DNA of 17,446 bases from Faecalibacterium sp. UBA7177 (GCA_002491225.1 DKVN01000024.1:2700-20145); one strand, 5' to 3'; positions 1 through 6,079 are shown, counted from the first letter of the stretch. Program-made: numbers and translations. The notes: generated from the sequence alone by a model not told the origin.

Positions 1-32
1 GGGTTGCCCGCCAGGGCAATTTTATATTCCAT
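1..32 (-). CDS. feoB: FeoB ferrous iron transporter, N-terminal 10 codons (partial)
   Basis: Only the start of the gene is present; it runs off the left edge. The minus strand reads MEYKIALAGNP, the opening of the FeoB G domain just before the P-loop (usually GNPNSGKT). FeoB is the GTP-binding inner-membrane Fe(II) permease. The ATG at 30-32 follows an AGAAAGGAG ribosome site at about 43-51. Two feoA genes lie immediately upstream on the same strand, and a DtxR-type operator sits at 50-65, so feoB may be controlled separately as well as by read-through. The identification rests on 11 residues plus context. Confidence 0.85.
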   Translation of the reverse strand, partial: MEYKIALAGN

Positions 33-49
33 GGGATTCGCTCCTTTCT

Positions 50-65
50 GTTAGATATAGCTAAC
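50..65. promoter_or_regulatory. DtxR-type operator upstream of feoB
   Basis: A perfect dyad GTTAG-N6-CTAAC lies between feoA2 and feoB, directly upstream of the feoB ribosome site. The same dyad occurs at 615-630 and 704-721, flanking the main feo promoter and preceding the regulator gene. This supports a shared operator for the DtxR-family protein encoded at 850-1248. Binding is inferred. Confidence 0.7.
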
Positions 66-81
66 CATTGGGCCAAAGGAC

Positions 82-114
82 AGCGGCCGGATCGTCCCAC
101 CGCCCGCGGCCGCT
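82..114 (-). other. Hairpin between feoA2 and feoB
   Basis: An inverted repeat with 8-base arms (AGCGGCCG at 82-89, CGGCCGCT at 107-114) sits in the feoA2-feoB gap. On the minus strand it is followed by GTCCTTTGG rather than a clean T-run, so it is at best a weak terminator or a processing hairpin that could lower feoB expression relative to feoA. Confidence 0.4.
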
Positions 115-128
115 TTCTCTGGTGCCCC

Positions 129-350
129 TTATTCTACCTCGATCCTCTCGGCGTCGGCCCTGCGCAGGCTCAGCTCGTAGCCCCGCACGGTCAGCTCCAT
201 CGGGTCGCCCAAAGGGGCCAGCTTGCGCACAAAGAGTTCCACCCCCCTGGTGATGCCCATGTCCATGATCCGGCGCTTGACCGGCCCCTCGCCGTGCAGC
301 CTTGCCACCGTGACCGTCTCGCCCACCCGGGCGTCCTTGAGTGTTTTCAT
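129..350 (-). CDS. feoA: FeoA family protein (second copy)
   Basis: A 73-residue FeoA-domain protein, the normal length for stand-alone FeoA. FeoA is a small cytoplasmic SH3-like protein that supports Fe(II) uptake by FeoB. Family marks are the early GETVTVARLHG strand, the central RRIMDMGITRGVEL segment typical of FeoA, and a closing RGYELSLRRADAERIEV strand that matches the 'G-x-x-x-x-LR-x-x-E-A' pattern of the family. The start ATG at 348-350 has a GAGGAGG site 8 bases upstream. It is downstream of another feoA and upstream of feoB, in the order feoA-feoA-feoB. Confidence 0.93.
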   Translation of the reverse strand: MKTLKDARVGETVTVARLHGEGPVKRRIMDMGITRGVELFVRKLAPLGDPMELTVRGYELSLRRADAERIEVE

Positions 351-377
351 CCTGCCTTCCTCCTCTCGTGTTCCTCG

Positions 378-587
378 TCAGATCAGAATGCGGTTCGCCA
401 TGCCCTTGTCCAGCGCGATGCGGCTGTCCTTCACCTGCACGATCAGGCTGCCCGCCAGCTCGCTTACCACTGTCACCTCGCTGTCCACCACAAAGCCCAG
501 CTCGGCCAGGTGCCGGCGCACCTCGTCCCGGCCGGTGATCCTGCGGATGATGGCCCTCTCGCCCGCCCTTGCCATTGTCAGCGGCAT
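378..587 (-). CDS. feoA: FeoA family protein (first copy)
   Basis: A 69-residue FeoA-like protein, first gene of the iron operon. It carries the family centre (RRHLAELGFVVDSEVTVV) and the C-terminal 'G-S-L-I-V-x-V-K-D-S-R-I-A-L' strand. I chose the ATG at 585-587 because GGAGG lies 10 bases upstream; an in-frame ATG at 608 would add seven residues but has no ribosome site and would use the GGAGG region as coding sequence. It diverges from the second FeoA considerably, so this is not a recent tandem duplication. Two-FeoA feo operons are common in Clostridia; the separate role of each copy is not known. Confidence 0.92.
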   Translation of the reverse strand: MPLTMARAGERAIIRRITGRDEVRRHLAELGFVVDSEVTVVSELAGSLIVQVKDSRIALDKGMANRILI

Positions 588-614
588 CCTTCGTTCGCCT
601 CCCTCCATGATGAA

Positions 615-630
615 GTTAGCTAATACTAAC
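615..630. promoter_or_regulatory. DtxR-type operator in the feo 5' untranslated region
   Basis: A perfect GTTAG-CTAATA-CTAAC dyad lies just downstream of the predicted feo start site (about position 639 on the minus strand). A repressor bound here would block RNA polymerase leaving the promoter. It is one of three perfect copies in the window. Confidence 0.72.
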
Positions 631-645
631 CTTTAATTCGCCATC

Positions 646-674
646 AGTTTACACTAACTAACCGCCCTTGTCAA
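646..674 (-). promoter_or_regulatory. Promoter of the feoA-feoA-feoB operon
   Basis: On the minus strand a perfect -35 TTGACA (669-674) is followed after exactly 17 bases by TAAACT (646-651, four of six matches to TATAAT). A decayed copy of the operator (GTTTA-N6-CTAAC, 647-662) overlaps the -10 and spacer, and a perfect one lies downstream at 615-630. This is a classic arrangement for iron-dependent repression. Confidence 0.75.
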
Positions 675-703
675 CCCCCCCTTGGGTAAAAACTTGTCTT
701 TTT

Positions 704-721
704 GGTTAGAAAATGCTAACC
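704..721. promoter_or_regulatory. DtxR-type operator upstream of dtxR
   Basis: The best copy of the dyad, GGTTAG-AAAATG-CTAACC, has 6-base perfect arms. It lies between the divergent feo promoter and the regulator gene. A plausible plus-strand -35 (TTGTCT, 694-699) is close by, with TAACCT 17 bases on (717-722); the operator would cover this weak promoter, suggesting autoregulation. The promoter part is uncertain, the operator is clear. Confidence 0.68.
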
Positions 722-849
722 TATAGAAAAGACCCCGCGGCCCCCGGAGCGCGGAGACCATCCGATCCGGCCCCGGCCCGCGAAAGCCACCCGGCCCGGC
801 CCGCGGCCTGCCGGGCCCGCCCGACCCATTGCGAGAGGAGATGATCCCT

Positions 850-1248
850 GTGAAGATCCGGGAATCCGCCGAGGACTATCTGGAGTGCATCCTGATGCTC
901 CAGCAGCAAAAAGGGGTGGTGTACTCGATCGACATCGCCCGCGCGCTGCACTTTTCCAAGCCCAGTGTCAGCGTGGCCATGAAGCGGCTGCGGGAGAACG
1001 GCTACCTCCAGATGGACGCGGGCAACGCCATCACCCTGCTGCCGCCGGGGGAGGCGATCGCCCGGCGCATCTATGCCCGCCACCAGCTTTTGACCGAGTT
1101 TTTGACCCAGCTTGGGGTCCCGCCCGAGATCGCCGCCGCCGACGCCTGCAAGATCGAGCACGACCTCAGCGAGGAGAGCTACGGGCAGATCAAGCAGCTC
1201 ACCCTCCAAACGCGGGCGCAGCAGGCGGGGCAGGCAAAGCAGCCGTAG
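850..1248 (+). CDS. DtxR/MntR-family metal-dependent transcriptional repressor
   Basis: A 132-residue protein with an N-terminal winged helix (residues 1-65, recognition region around FSKPSVSVAMKRLRENGYL) and the metal-binding dimerisation domain (66-118). There is no C-terminal SH3 domain, so it has the short MntR architecture. Likely metal ligands are D9, H78, C100, E103 and H104 in the segment DACKIEHDLS. That Cys matches DtxR (C102) rather than MntR (Glu99), while D9 matches MntR, which gives a mixed site. The start is GTG at 850: GAGAGGAG lies 9 bases upstream and the protein then begins VKIRESAEDYLE as in relatives. An ATG at 841 abuts the ribosome site and a TTG at 829 contains it. Divergent from feo with operators between, so it is probably the Fe(II)-responsive repressor of feo and of itself. 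Confidence 0.92.
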   Translation: MKIRESAEDYLECILMLQQQKGVVYSIDIARALHFSKPSVSVAMKRLRENGYLQMDAGNAITLLPPGEAIARRIYARHQLLTEFLTQLGVPPEIAAADACKIEHDLSEESYGQIKQLTLQTRAQQAGQAKQP

Positions 1249-1351
1249 GCGGCCAGCCTTCCCGCCCCGCGCCCCCTGCGGCACACCGCCGCTTTTCCCG
1301 TGTCGGGATTCTGGCATTTTCCGGCCTTCTTCTTTCTTTTTGGCGAAAGAG

Positions 1352-1360
1352 TGCTATAAT
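1352..1360 (+). promoter_or_regulatory. Extended -10 promoter for queT
   Basis: TGCTATAAT (TATAAT at 1355-1360) is a perfect extended -10. The -35 region 17 bases upstream is poor, as is usual for extended -10 promoters. It would start a leader of about 190 nt before queT. Confidence 0.65.
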
Positions 1361-1366
1361 GATACT

Positions 1367-1557
1367 GTCAGTCTGCCCCTGCCGGCAGACCCCAACCAAA
1401 AGAGCCACTTAGGGTTTTAGGCTCGCCGCCCCTTTCTCTGCCTCCCGCCGCGCCGCGCGCTTTTGCCGCAGCCTGCGCCGGGCAGCCGGGGCGGTCCACA
1501 CCGGGCGGAAGCAGGCGGCGCCGCCCGGCCAAAATCTCGCCGCTGGAGTGTTTTGAG
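1367..1557 (+). other. Structured leader of queT, possible preQ1-sensing RNA
   Basis: The gap 1249-1557 holds no protein gene. The transcribed part begins with a perfect hairpin (GTCTGCC 1371-1377 with GGCAGAC 1384-1390). Next comes GAGCC (1402-1406) with GGCTC (1420-1424), whose loop contains GGTT (1413-1416) able to pair back with AACC (1394-1397) as a pseudoknot. A third hairpin (CCGGGCGG 1501-1508 with CCGCCCGG 1521-1528) lies just before the ribosome site (GGAG, about 1545). It is known that preQ1-III riboswitches precede queT in Ruminococcaceae; I could not match this leader to that consensus from memory, so the class is inference from position and pseudoknot potential. The classic preQ1-I pattern is not present. 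Confidence 0.4.
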
Positions 1558-2142
1558 ATGGTCTTTGCTCTTTCCAGCGCCGGCTGTGTTCTGCTGGCGA
1601 TTCTGTTCGCCGCTCTGTTCTGGCACAGGCGCGGGCTCTCCGCCCGCCGCCTGGCCCGCTGCGCGATGGTGGCGGCCGCCTATGTGGTGCTCTGCCTCGC
1701 GTTCCAGCCCATCAGCTACGGGCCGGTGCAGGTGCGGCTGGCCGAGGCCCTCTGCCTGCTGCCGGTGTTCGGCGGCGAGTACGCGGCCGCGGTCACCTTG
1801 GGCTGCGTGCTGGCCAACCTCTTTGGCTACGGCCCGCTGGACGCTTTGTTCGGCGGGCTTGCCACCCTGCTGGCCTGCCTCTTCACCTGGCGGCTGCGCG
1901 GGGTGCGTCTGCGGGGGCTGGCCCTGCCCGCCAGCCTGCCGCCGGTGATTTTCAACGCGGTGATCGTGGGGGCCGAGCTGACCCTCTTTTTTACCGACGG
2001 CGGCGCGAGCCTGCCCGCCTTTTTGTGGAACAGCCTCACCGTCGGCATCGGTGAGGGCATCAGCTGCTGCGTGCTCGGCACCGCTCTCGTGCGGGCCATC
2101 GAGCGCCGCCCCCAGCTGCTGAGCGCTTTTCGGCAGGGGTAG
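1558..2142 (+). CDS. queT: QueT family queuosine precursor transporter (ECF substrate-binding component)
   Basis: A 194-residue integral membrane protein with about six to seven hydrophobic helices. The QueT signature is the segment around residues 52-71 (ISYG...QVRLAEALCLLPVF), followed by small-residue-rich helices and the late motif SLTVGIGEGISC. QueT is the S component that works with a shared ECF energising module to import a queuosine precursor such as preQ1; the module is not in this window. The start ATG has GGAG 9 bases upstream. An extra N-terminal helix (residues 4-22) precedes the usual QueT start near residue 30, which is a little unusual. The gene is single, with its own promoter and a structured leader. 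The product class is secure, the exact substrate inferred. Confidence 0.87.
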   Translation: MVFALSSAGCVLLAILFAALFWHRRGLSARRLARCAMVAAAYVVLCLAFQPISYGPVQVRLAEALCLLPVFGGEYAAAVTLGCVLANLFGYGPLDALFGGLATLLACLFTWRLRGVRLRGLALPASLPPVIFNAVIVGAELTLFFTDGGASLPAFLWNSLTVGIGEGISCCVLGTALVRAIERRPQLLSAFRQG

Positions 2143-2148
2143 CTCTCT

Positions 2149-2163
2149 CTGCGCCGCGGGCGC
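2149..2163 (+). other. Short hairpin after queT
   Basis: TGCGCC-GCG-GGCGCA is a perfect 6-base stem 6 bases after the queT stop. It lacks a following T-run, so it may only protect the 3' end. I see no clear terminator between queT and the sigma factor. Confidence 0.3.
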
Positions 2164-2274
2164 AGGGGCAAACGGTTCACAATGCGGCGATCGTGCCCGC
2201 CCGGAGGATGCGGCAAGCGCCTGCGTTTGGAACCGCTTGTTGTAACATTGGCATTGGCAAGGGTGTGATGAACC

Positions 2275-2832
2275 GTGAAAGAACTCGCTGTCACCGAGGC
2301 TAATTATCTGGCCGGGTTGATCAGGCGTGTACAACAGAATGACAGCGACGCCTTCGCGGAACTGTATACCCTGACCTACCAGCGCCAGTACGCCTACGCC
2401 TGCCGCATCCTGCGGGACGAGCGGCTCGCGCAGGACGCGATCCAGGAGATGTACATTGTGGTCTTCCAAAGCCTCGGCGAGCTGCGGGAGCCAAAGTTTT
2501 TTACCACCTGGATGACCTCGATCACCCAGCGCATCTGCTTTGACATGCGCCGCAAACAGTAGCGGGAGCCGGGCGGCGCGGAGGACGAGCTGATCAACAA
2601 CATGCCGGACGAGGCGGCCAGCCCCGAGCGCACCAACGAAAAGCGGGACCTGCGCGACCTGGTCAGGCAGCTGCCCTTCAAGGAGCGGGAGGCCATCACC
2701 CTCAAGTACTTTGCCGAGATGGAGCTCAAGGACATCGCCCGCTCGATGGACTGCAGTGTCAGCAGCGTCACCCGATACTTACAGCGCGGGTACGATAAGA
2801 TCCGCCAATTTTACAAAGAGGGGGGAGGTTAG
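2275..2832 (+). pseudogene. Sigma-70 family (ECF-like) sigma factor split by an in-frame TAG
   Basis: Reading one frame from GTG 2275 to the stop at 2830-2832 gives a 185-codon sigma factor with a single internal TAG at 2560-2562. Before it lies region 2 (residues 21-95; core-binding and -10 recognition helices, ending FFTTWMTSITQRICFDMRRKQ). After it lies region 4 (VRQLPFKEREAITLKYF...DIARSMDCSVSSVTRYLQRGYDKI), a good helix-turn-helix. The interruption falls in the linker between the domains. The context is CAG-TAG-CGG, so one C-to-T change from CAG would explain it. Neither half shows other damage and codon use is unchanged. Options: recent nonsense mutation, sequencing error, UAG read-through, or two separate half-proteins. 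The next gene starts 5 bases after the stop, with its ribosome site inside the end of this gene. Confidence 0.75.
2602..2832 (+). CDS. Possible independently translated sigma region 4 fragment
   Basis: If translation restarts after the TAG, the first ATG gives a 76-residue protein containing only sigma region 4 (promoter -35 recognition). Two-protein sigma factors with separate region 2 and region 4 subunits are known (SigO/RsoA in Bacillus). Against this, the only GGAGG (2580-2584) is 17 bases from the ATG, too far for efficient starting. I list it so that the fragment is not lost; the broken single gene is the more likely reading. Confidence 0.3.
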   Translation: MPDEAASPERTNEKRDLRDLVRQLPFKEREAITLKYFAEMELKDIARSMDCSVSSVTRYLQRGYDKIRQFYKEGGG

Positions 2833-2837
2833 CCGCC

Positions 2838-3368
2838 ATGAAACATCAAAACGAACCGAGGATCACCGAGGAGCAGGCCGAAAACGCGCTCGAGCGCATC
2901 TACAAGGCGGTTCACCTGCCCTTTGACCGGGACGCCTATCGCTCCCTCTCCAAAAAGGCGCTGCGGGGGCGGGCGCTGCGCATCTTCCTCAGCCTGGCCC
3001 TGATCGCGATCGTCACGGTTGCGGTGCTGGGAGGCCTGGGATTCTTTACCCACGAGTACCTGCGCAACGTGGTCATCCAGCCGCAGAGCAGCGCCACCAC
3101 GGTCAGCCCGCCGGGCGCGGCCGATGCCTGGATGGAGGGCAGCGATCTGGTGCTGCAGCTGCAGGCGGGGGACGAGGCCATCGACTACGCCCGCACCGCC
3201 GTCACCCTCGCCGAGACCGGCGCGGCCATCCCCGTCACCACCGACGAGGCCCAGGGCCAGCTGCGGATGGCCTGCCCGCCCGAGGGCGGCACCTTCGAGA
3301 TCACCCTCTGCGACGCCGCGGGCGGGGACTACCTCATCCGGGTCACGGTCAGCGCCGAGCAGCCGTGA
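2838..3368 (+). CDS. Single-pass membrane protein, likely anti-sigma partner of the upstream sigma factor
   Basis: A 176-residue protein with a charged cytoplasmic N-terminus (1-48, rich in E/R/K, predicted helical), one membrane helix (about 49-70) and an extracytoplasmic domain (71-176) rich in beta-prone segments and ending TFEITLCDAAGGDYLIRVTVSAEQP. This layout is that of membrane anti-sigma factors: the inner part holds the sigma factor and the outer part senses. No zinc-binding HxxxCxxC motif is present, so it is not of the ZAS class. The ATG is 5 bases after the sigma stop and its ribosome site GGGGGAGG overlaps the sigma 3' end, which means translational coupling. I do not recognise the outer domain; the anti-sigma role is inferred from position and topology. 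Confidence 0.6.
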   Translation: MKHQNEPRITEEQAENALERIYKAVHLPFDRDAYRSLSKKALRGRALRIFLSLALIAIVTVAVLGGLGFFTHEYLRNVVIQPQSSATTVSPPGAADAWMEGSDLVLQLQAGDEAIDYARTAVTLAETGAAIPVTTDEAQGQLRMACPPEGGTFEITLCDAAGGDYLIRVTVSAEQP

Positions 3369-3386
3369 GCCGGGGAACCGCCCGGC
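3369..3386 (+). other. Hairpin after the sigma/anti-sigma pair
   Basis: GCCGGG (3369-3374) pairs with CCCGGC (3381-3386) immediately after the stop codon. A T-rich stretch (CATTTTCG) begins only about 12 bases later, so this is a weak terminator candidate. Confidence 0.3.
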
Positions 3387-3483
3387 TAAGGGGTCCCATT
3401 TTCGCACGAAAAAGTACATAGTTTCGCTGTTCATAAAATATTCACAGAATTTTCACAAACTTTTTTTGAGAAAACTGAGCAAT

Positions 3484-3511
3484 TTGGCCCTTTTCAAAAG
3501 ACTAATAGAAT
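3484..3511 (+). promoter_or_regulatory. Promoter of the surface protein operon
   Basis: TTGGCC (3484-3489), a 16-base spacer and TAGAAT (3506-3511, five of six matches) lie at the end of an AT-rich island (about 3400-3515) that stands out from the GC-rich surroundings. It would give a leader of about 190 nt. The assignment is by pattern only. Confidence 0.5.
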
Positions 3512-3593
3512 AGAAGTGCCGAAAAAACAAAGCGAAAGCGGCGGATCAAGCGGCAGTTCTGATCGATGATCCAGCATCACGGCGGAGCCGCGC

Positions 3594-3695
3594 CCCATCC
3601 GGCAAAGGGCGGATGGGACCGGGGCGCTGCGGGCCCTGTGGGCGCCGCGGCGCGCTTTGCCGTGGATGACATACGCATCCCCTGGCAGGGGATGC
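3594..3695 (+). other. Hairpin-rich leader before the surface protein gene
   Basis: The 342-base gap 3369-3710 has no gene. Downstream of the promoter are perfect hairpins: CCCATCCG (3594-3601) with CGGATGGG (3610-3617), and GCATCCCCT (3675-3683) with AGGGGATGC (3687-3695). The last ends one base before the AAAGGAG ribosome site. GGATG at 3664-3668 can instead pair with CATCC at 3676-3680, so the final hairpin has a competing partner. I could not match it to a known riboswitch; c-di-GMP-I signatures are absent. Confidence 0.45.
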
Positions 3696-3710
3696 AAAGG
3701 AGCGTAGAGG

Positions 3711-5777
3711 ATGAACAAGCGAGGTAACAACAGGGCGGGCCGCCTGGTGTGCGGCCTGCTTGCCTGTGTCCTGATCGCGGCGGCCCTGCCCGCGGCGGTG
3801 TGGGCCGACGAGACGGCGCAGCCGCCTGCCGTGTCCGAGCCCGCAGCGTCCGAGCCTGCGGGCGAGGGGGCCCTGCTGCCCGAGCAGCCCGCCGCGCCCG
3901 AGCCCTCTGTGCCGGAGCAGCAGCCCACAGCCGAAGAACCCGCGGACGAAGCGCCCCTGCCGCCCCAGGAGCAGCCGGAGCCGCCCGCCGAACCGGGGCA
4001 GAGCGAGGAGGAAGCCCCTGCCGCGCCCGCGCGCGCACCGGCTGCGGCCGCAGCCAACGGGGGGGCAGAGCCCGCACTCCGCGCCGGCTCTGCCGATGGC
4101 TCCGTGTCCGGCCAGAGCGAGGAGCAGGAGCTTGCCCCGCGATCCGGGGATGAGCAGGAGGAGCAGGCCCAGACCGCCCGCTGTACGGTCATCTACTGGG
4201 GCGAGGGGCTGGGGGAGGAGGCCATCTTCCTCTACCGCACACTCGACGAGCAGGCGACGGTGGGCAGCCCCGCCGGGTACGACAACACCCTGAACAGCGA
4301 CCTGCTGCCCAAGGGCCTTGACAAAAACGGCTTTACATTTGACCCGGCGCTCACCGGCGCGGCCCCCGCCGTGACGGCGGATGGCCGGACGGTGATGAAC
4401 GTCTATTTTGCCCGCAGGACCTTTGCGATCACCTTCTGTGATCGGGACGGCCAGCCGCTGGGCGAGATCAGGGCAAAGTACGGCGCGGATATCTCGGCGC
4501 AGTGGACGGCCTGGTGCGAAAAGGCCAACTGGGGCGCAAAGCTCGGCGAACCCTACCCGCAGTACACCATGTTCTCGAGCATGCCGGCCCGGGATTTCAC
4601 CGTCTATCAAAAGGAGAAGGTCGGCCAGAAACGGATCGAGTACCGCATCGAGAACCTGGATGGCGGCGGCTACAGCCTCTATGCCGTCTTTCTGGTGCCG
4701 GGCAGTGTGGAACTGACCGACGAGGACATACAGCCGATCACCGGCTTTACCTGCGGCAGCTGCCAGAAAACCGGCGACCTGCTCTGGCTCCAATACACCC
4801 GCAACGAGTATGCTCTGCATCTGGTCAACGGCAAGGGCACCGAAACCCGTACCCTCAAGTACGAGGCCCCGCTGGCCGATGCCCTCCCGACCCCCAAACC
4901 GCCGGAGGGCCTTGAGGAGGGCAGCGAGTTTGCCGGGTGGTATCTCTCCGAGGAGGACGGCAGCCAGCCGTTTGATGCCACGGGCGGCATGCCCGCCCAT
5001 GATCTGATCCTGTACGCCCGGTGGCAGCCGCCGGTCACGGTCACCTATGTGACCGGCCGGGAGGACATGAAGGAATTCGCCAAAAGGGCCCACCAAGGCG
5101 ACCTGCTCCGGCATCTGCTGCCGGAAATGGGCCCCGGCTTTGCGGGCTGGTATACCGACCCCGCGCACACCCAAAAGGCCGACCCGGCCATGACCCTCAC
5201 CGAGGATCTGACCCTTTACGCCAAATGGGAGACGCCGCAGCCGACCGCCTCGCCCGAACCGACCACCCCGCCGGGGCCGACCGCTTCGCCCGCCCCGACC
5301 GCCACCCCCGCCCCGGCCACGCCCGGCGGCAGTACCGACGGCACAAACGGCACCGGCGGCGAAAATGCCGCAGGCGGCGCGGTGACCGCCCCGGATATCG
5401 GCAGGGCCGCGGCCGCGGTGCAAAGCACGCCCGCGCCGCTCACCGCCCGTCCGGCGGTTCCCGCGGCCCCCGCCGAACCCCTGACCGACCCCGCCGCGCC
5501 CCTTGCCGGGCCCGAAGCCGCCCAGACCGGCCCGGCCGTGATGCGGATCACGATCGAAAACCCGGACGGCAGCTCGGGCGGTATCGACCTGGGGGAGGAG
5601 ACCACCCCCCTGGCCGGCCCAGCCCGCCATGAGGACTGTGTGATGCATCATCTGATCCTGCTGGCGGCCTTTGTGCTGGAGCTGATCTATCTCTCCGCGG
5701 AGAAAAAGGCCCAGCAGCGGGTATTCAACGCCCGCATCGAGCTGGCTGAGTACAAGGCGCAGCACCCCGAACCGTGA
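3711..5777 (+). CDS. Secreted, membrane-anchored surface protein with InlB-like repeats
   Basis: A 688-residue protein. Residues 1-32 are a signal peptide (basic start, hydrophobic core, cleavage near AVWA-DE). Residues 33-150 are a Pro/Ala/Glu-rich stalk. The central part (150-500) holds beta-rich repeats of the Listeria-Bacteroides / InlB B-repeat type, best seen as EFAGWYLSEEDG...LILYARW (near 405) and GFAGWYTDP...LTLYAKW (near 475). A Thr/Pro/Ser linker (508-560) follows. The C-terminus has one membrane helix (about 645-664) and a 24-residue charged tail, not an LPxTG sorting signal. Such repeats occur in adhesins and envelope proteins of gut Firmicutes. It follows the sigma/anti-sigma pair and precedes a small membrane protein. 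ATG with AAAGGAG upstream. The ligand and function are unknown. Confidence 0.8.
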   Translation: MNKRGNNRAGRLVCGLLACVLIAAALPAAVWADETAQPPAVSEPAASEPAGEGALLPEQPAAPEPSVPEQQPTAEEPADEAPLPPQEQPEPPAEPGQSEEEAPAAPARAPAAAAANGGAEPALRAGSADGSVSGQSEEQELAPRSGDEQEEQAQTARCTVIYWGEGLGEEAIFLYRTLDEQATVGSPAGYDNTLNSDLLPKGLDKNGFTFDPALTGAAPAVTADGRTVMNVYFARRTFAITFCDRDGQPLGEIRAKYGADISAQWTAWCEKANWGAKLGEPYPQYTMFSSMPARDFTVYQKEKVGQKRIEYRIENLDGGGYSLYAVFLVPGSVELTDEDIQPITGFTCGSCQKTGDLLWLQYTRNEYALHLVNGKGTETRTLKYEAPLADALPTPKPPEGLEEGSEFAGWYLSEEDGSQPFDATGGMPAHDLILYARWQPPVTVTYVTGREDMKEFAKRAHQGDLLRHLLPEMGPGFAGWYTDPAHTQKADPAMTLTEDLTLYAKWETPQPTASPEPTTPPGPTASPAPTATPAPATPGGSTDGTNGTGGENAAGGAVTAPDIGRAAAAVQSTPAPLTARPAVPAAPAEPLTDPAAPLAGPEAAQTGPAVMRITIENPDGSSGGIDLGEETTPLAGPARHEDCVMHHLILLAAFVLELIYLSAEKKAQQRVFNARIELAEYKAQHPEP

Positions 5778-5873
5778 GCCCGGCCCGCCGCCGGGCAGGG
5801 TGCAGGCCCCGGCATTGCTTCCCATTTCGCGGAACCTGTGATCTCATTCAAAAAGGACGGGAGGGGATCGCCC

Positions 5874-6047
5874 ATGTTTTTGGACATCTCGTTTGGCTGG
5901 TGCACCTGGGATCTGCCCGCGCTGCTGCTGGTGGTGGTGATGACCGTGGTGTTTGTGGTGCATCAGGTGCAGATGCGCCGCCGGGAGCGCAAGTTTGAGG
6001 ACGAGCTGGCCGACCGAATGGCCAACGAGCTGCTCAACCGCAAGTAG
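5874..6047 (+). CDS. Small single-pass membrane protein
   Basis: A 57-residue protein: a short outer N-terminus, one membrane helix (about 13-30, LPALLLVVVMTVVFVV) and a strongly charged cytoplasmic helix (QMRRRERKFEDELADRMANELLNRK). The ATG at 5874 has GGAGGGG 7 bases upstream; an in-frame ATG at 5838 has no ribosome site. It lies 96 bases after the surface protein with no terminator between, and a strong terminator follows at 6080, so the two form an operon. The surface protein also ends in a membrane helix plus a short charged inner tail of similar size, so a membrane complex between the two is plausible. I recognise no family. Confidence 0.65.
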   Translation: MFLDISFGWCTWDLPALLLVVVMTVVFVVHQVQMRRRERKFEDELADRMANELLNRK

Positions 6048-6079
6048 CCCCGGCAAAAAATAAGAAATCGCGCACTCTG

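Noticed and set aside
2560..2562. TAG as a sense codon in this organism
   Set aside because: TAG is the natural stop of several intact genes in the window (dtxR, queT, the 57-residue protein), so general reassignment is not supported.
3594..3700. c-di-GMP-I riboswitch before the surface protein
   Set aside because: GCAAAGGG looks suggestive, but the conserved core and the GAAA tetraloop with its receptor are not found.
5640..5777. LPxTG sortase anchor at the end of the surface protein
   Set aside because: No LPxTG-like motif precedes the C-terminal helix, and the inner tail is not of the usual short basic kind.
3546..5825. A 759-codon open frame on the minus strand opposite the surface protein
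   Set aside because: It is Gly/Arg/Ala-rich low complexity with no motif, while the plus strand has a signal peptide, repeats and a ribosome site. Long antisense frames are expected at this GC content.
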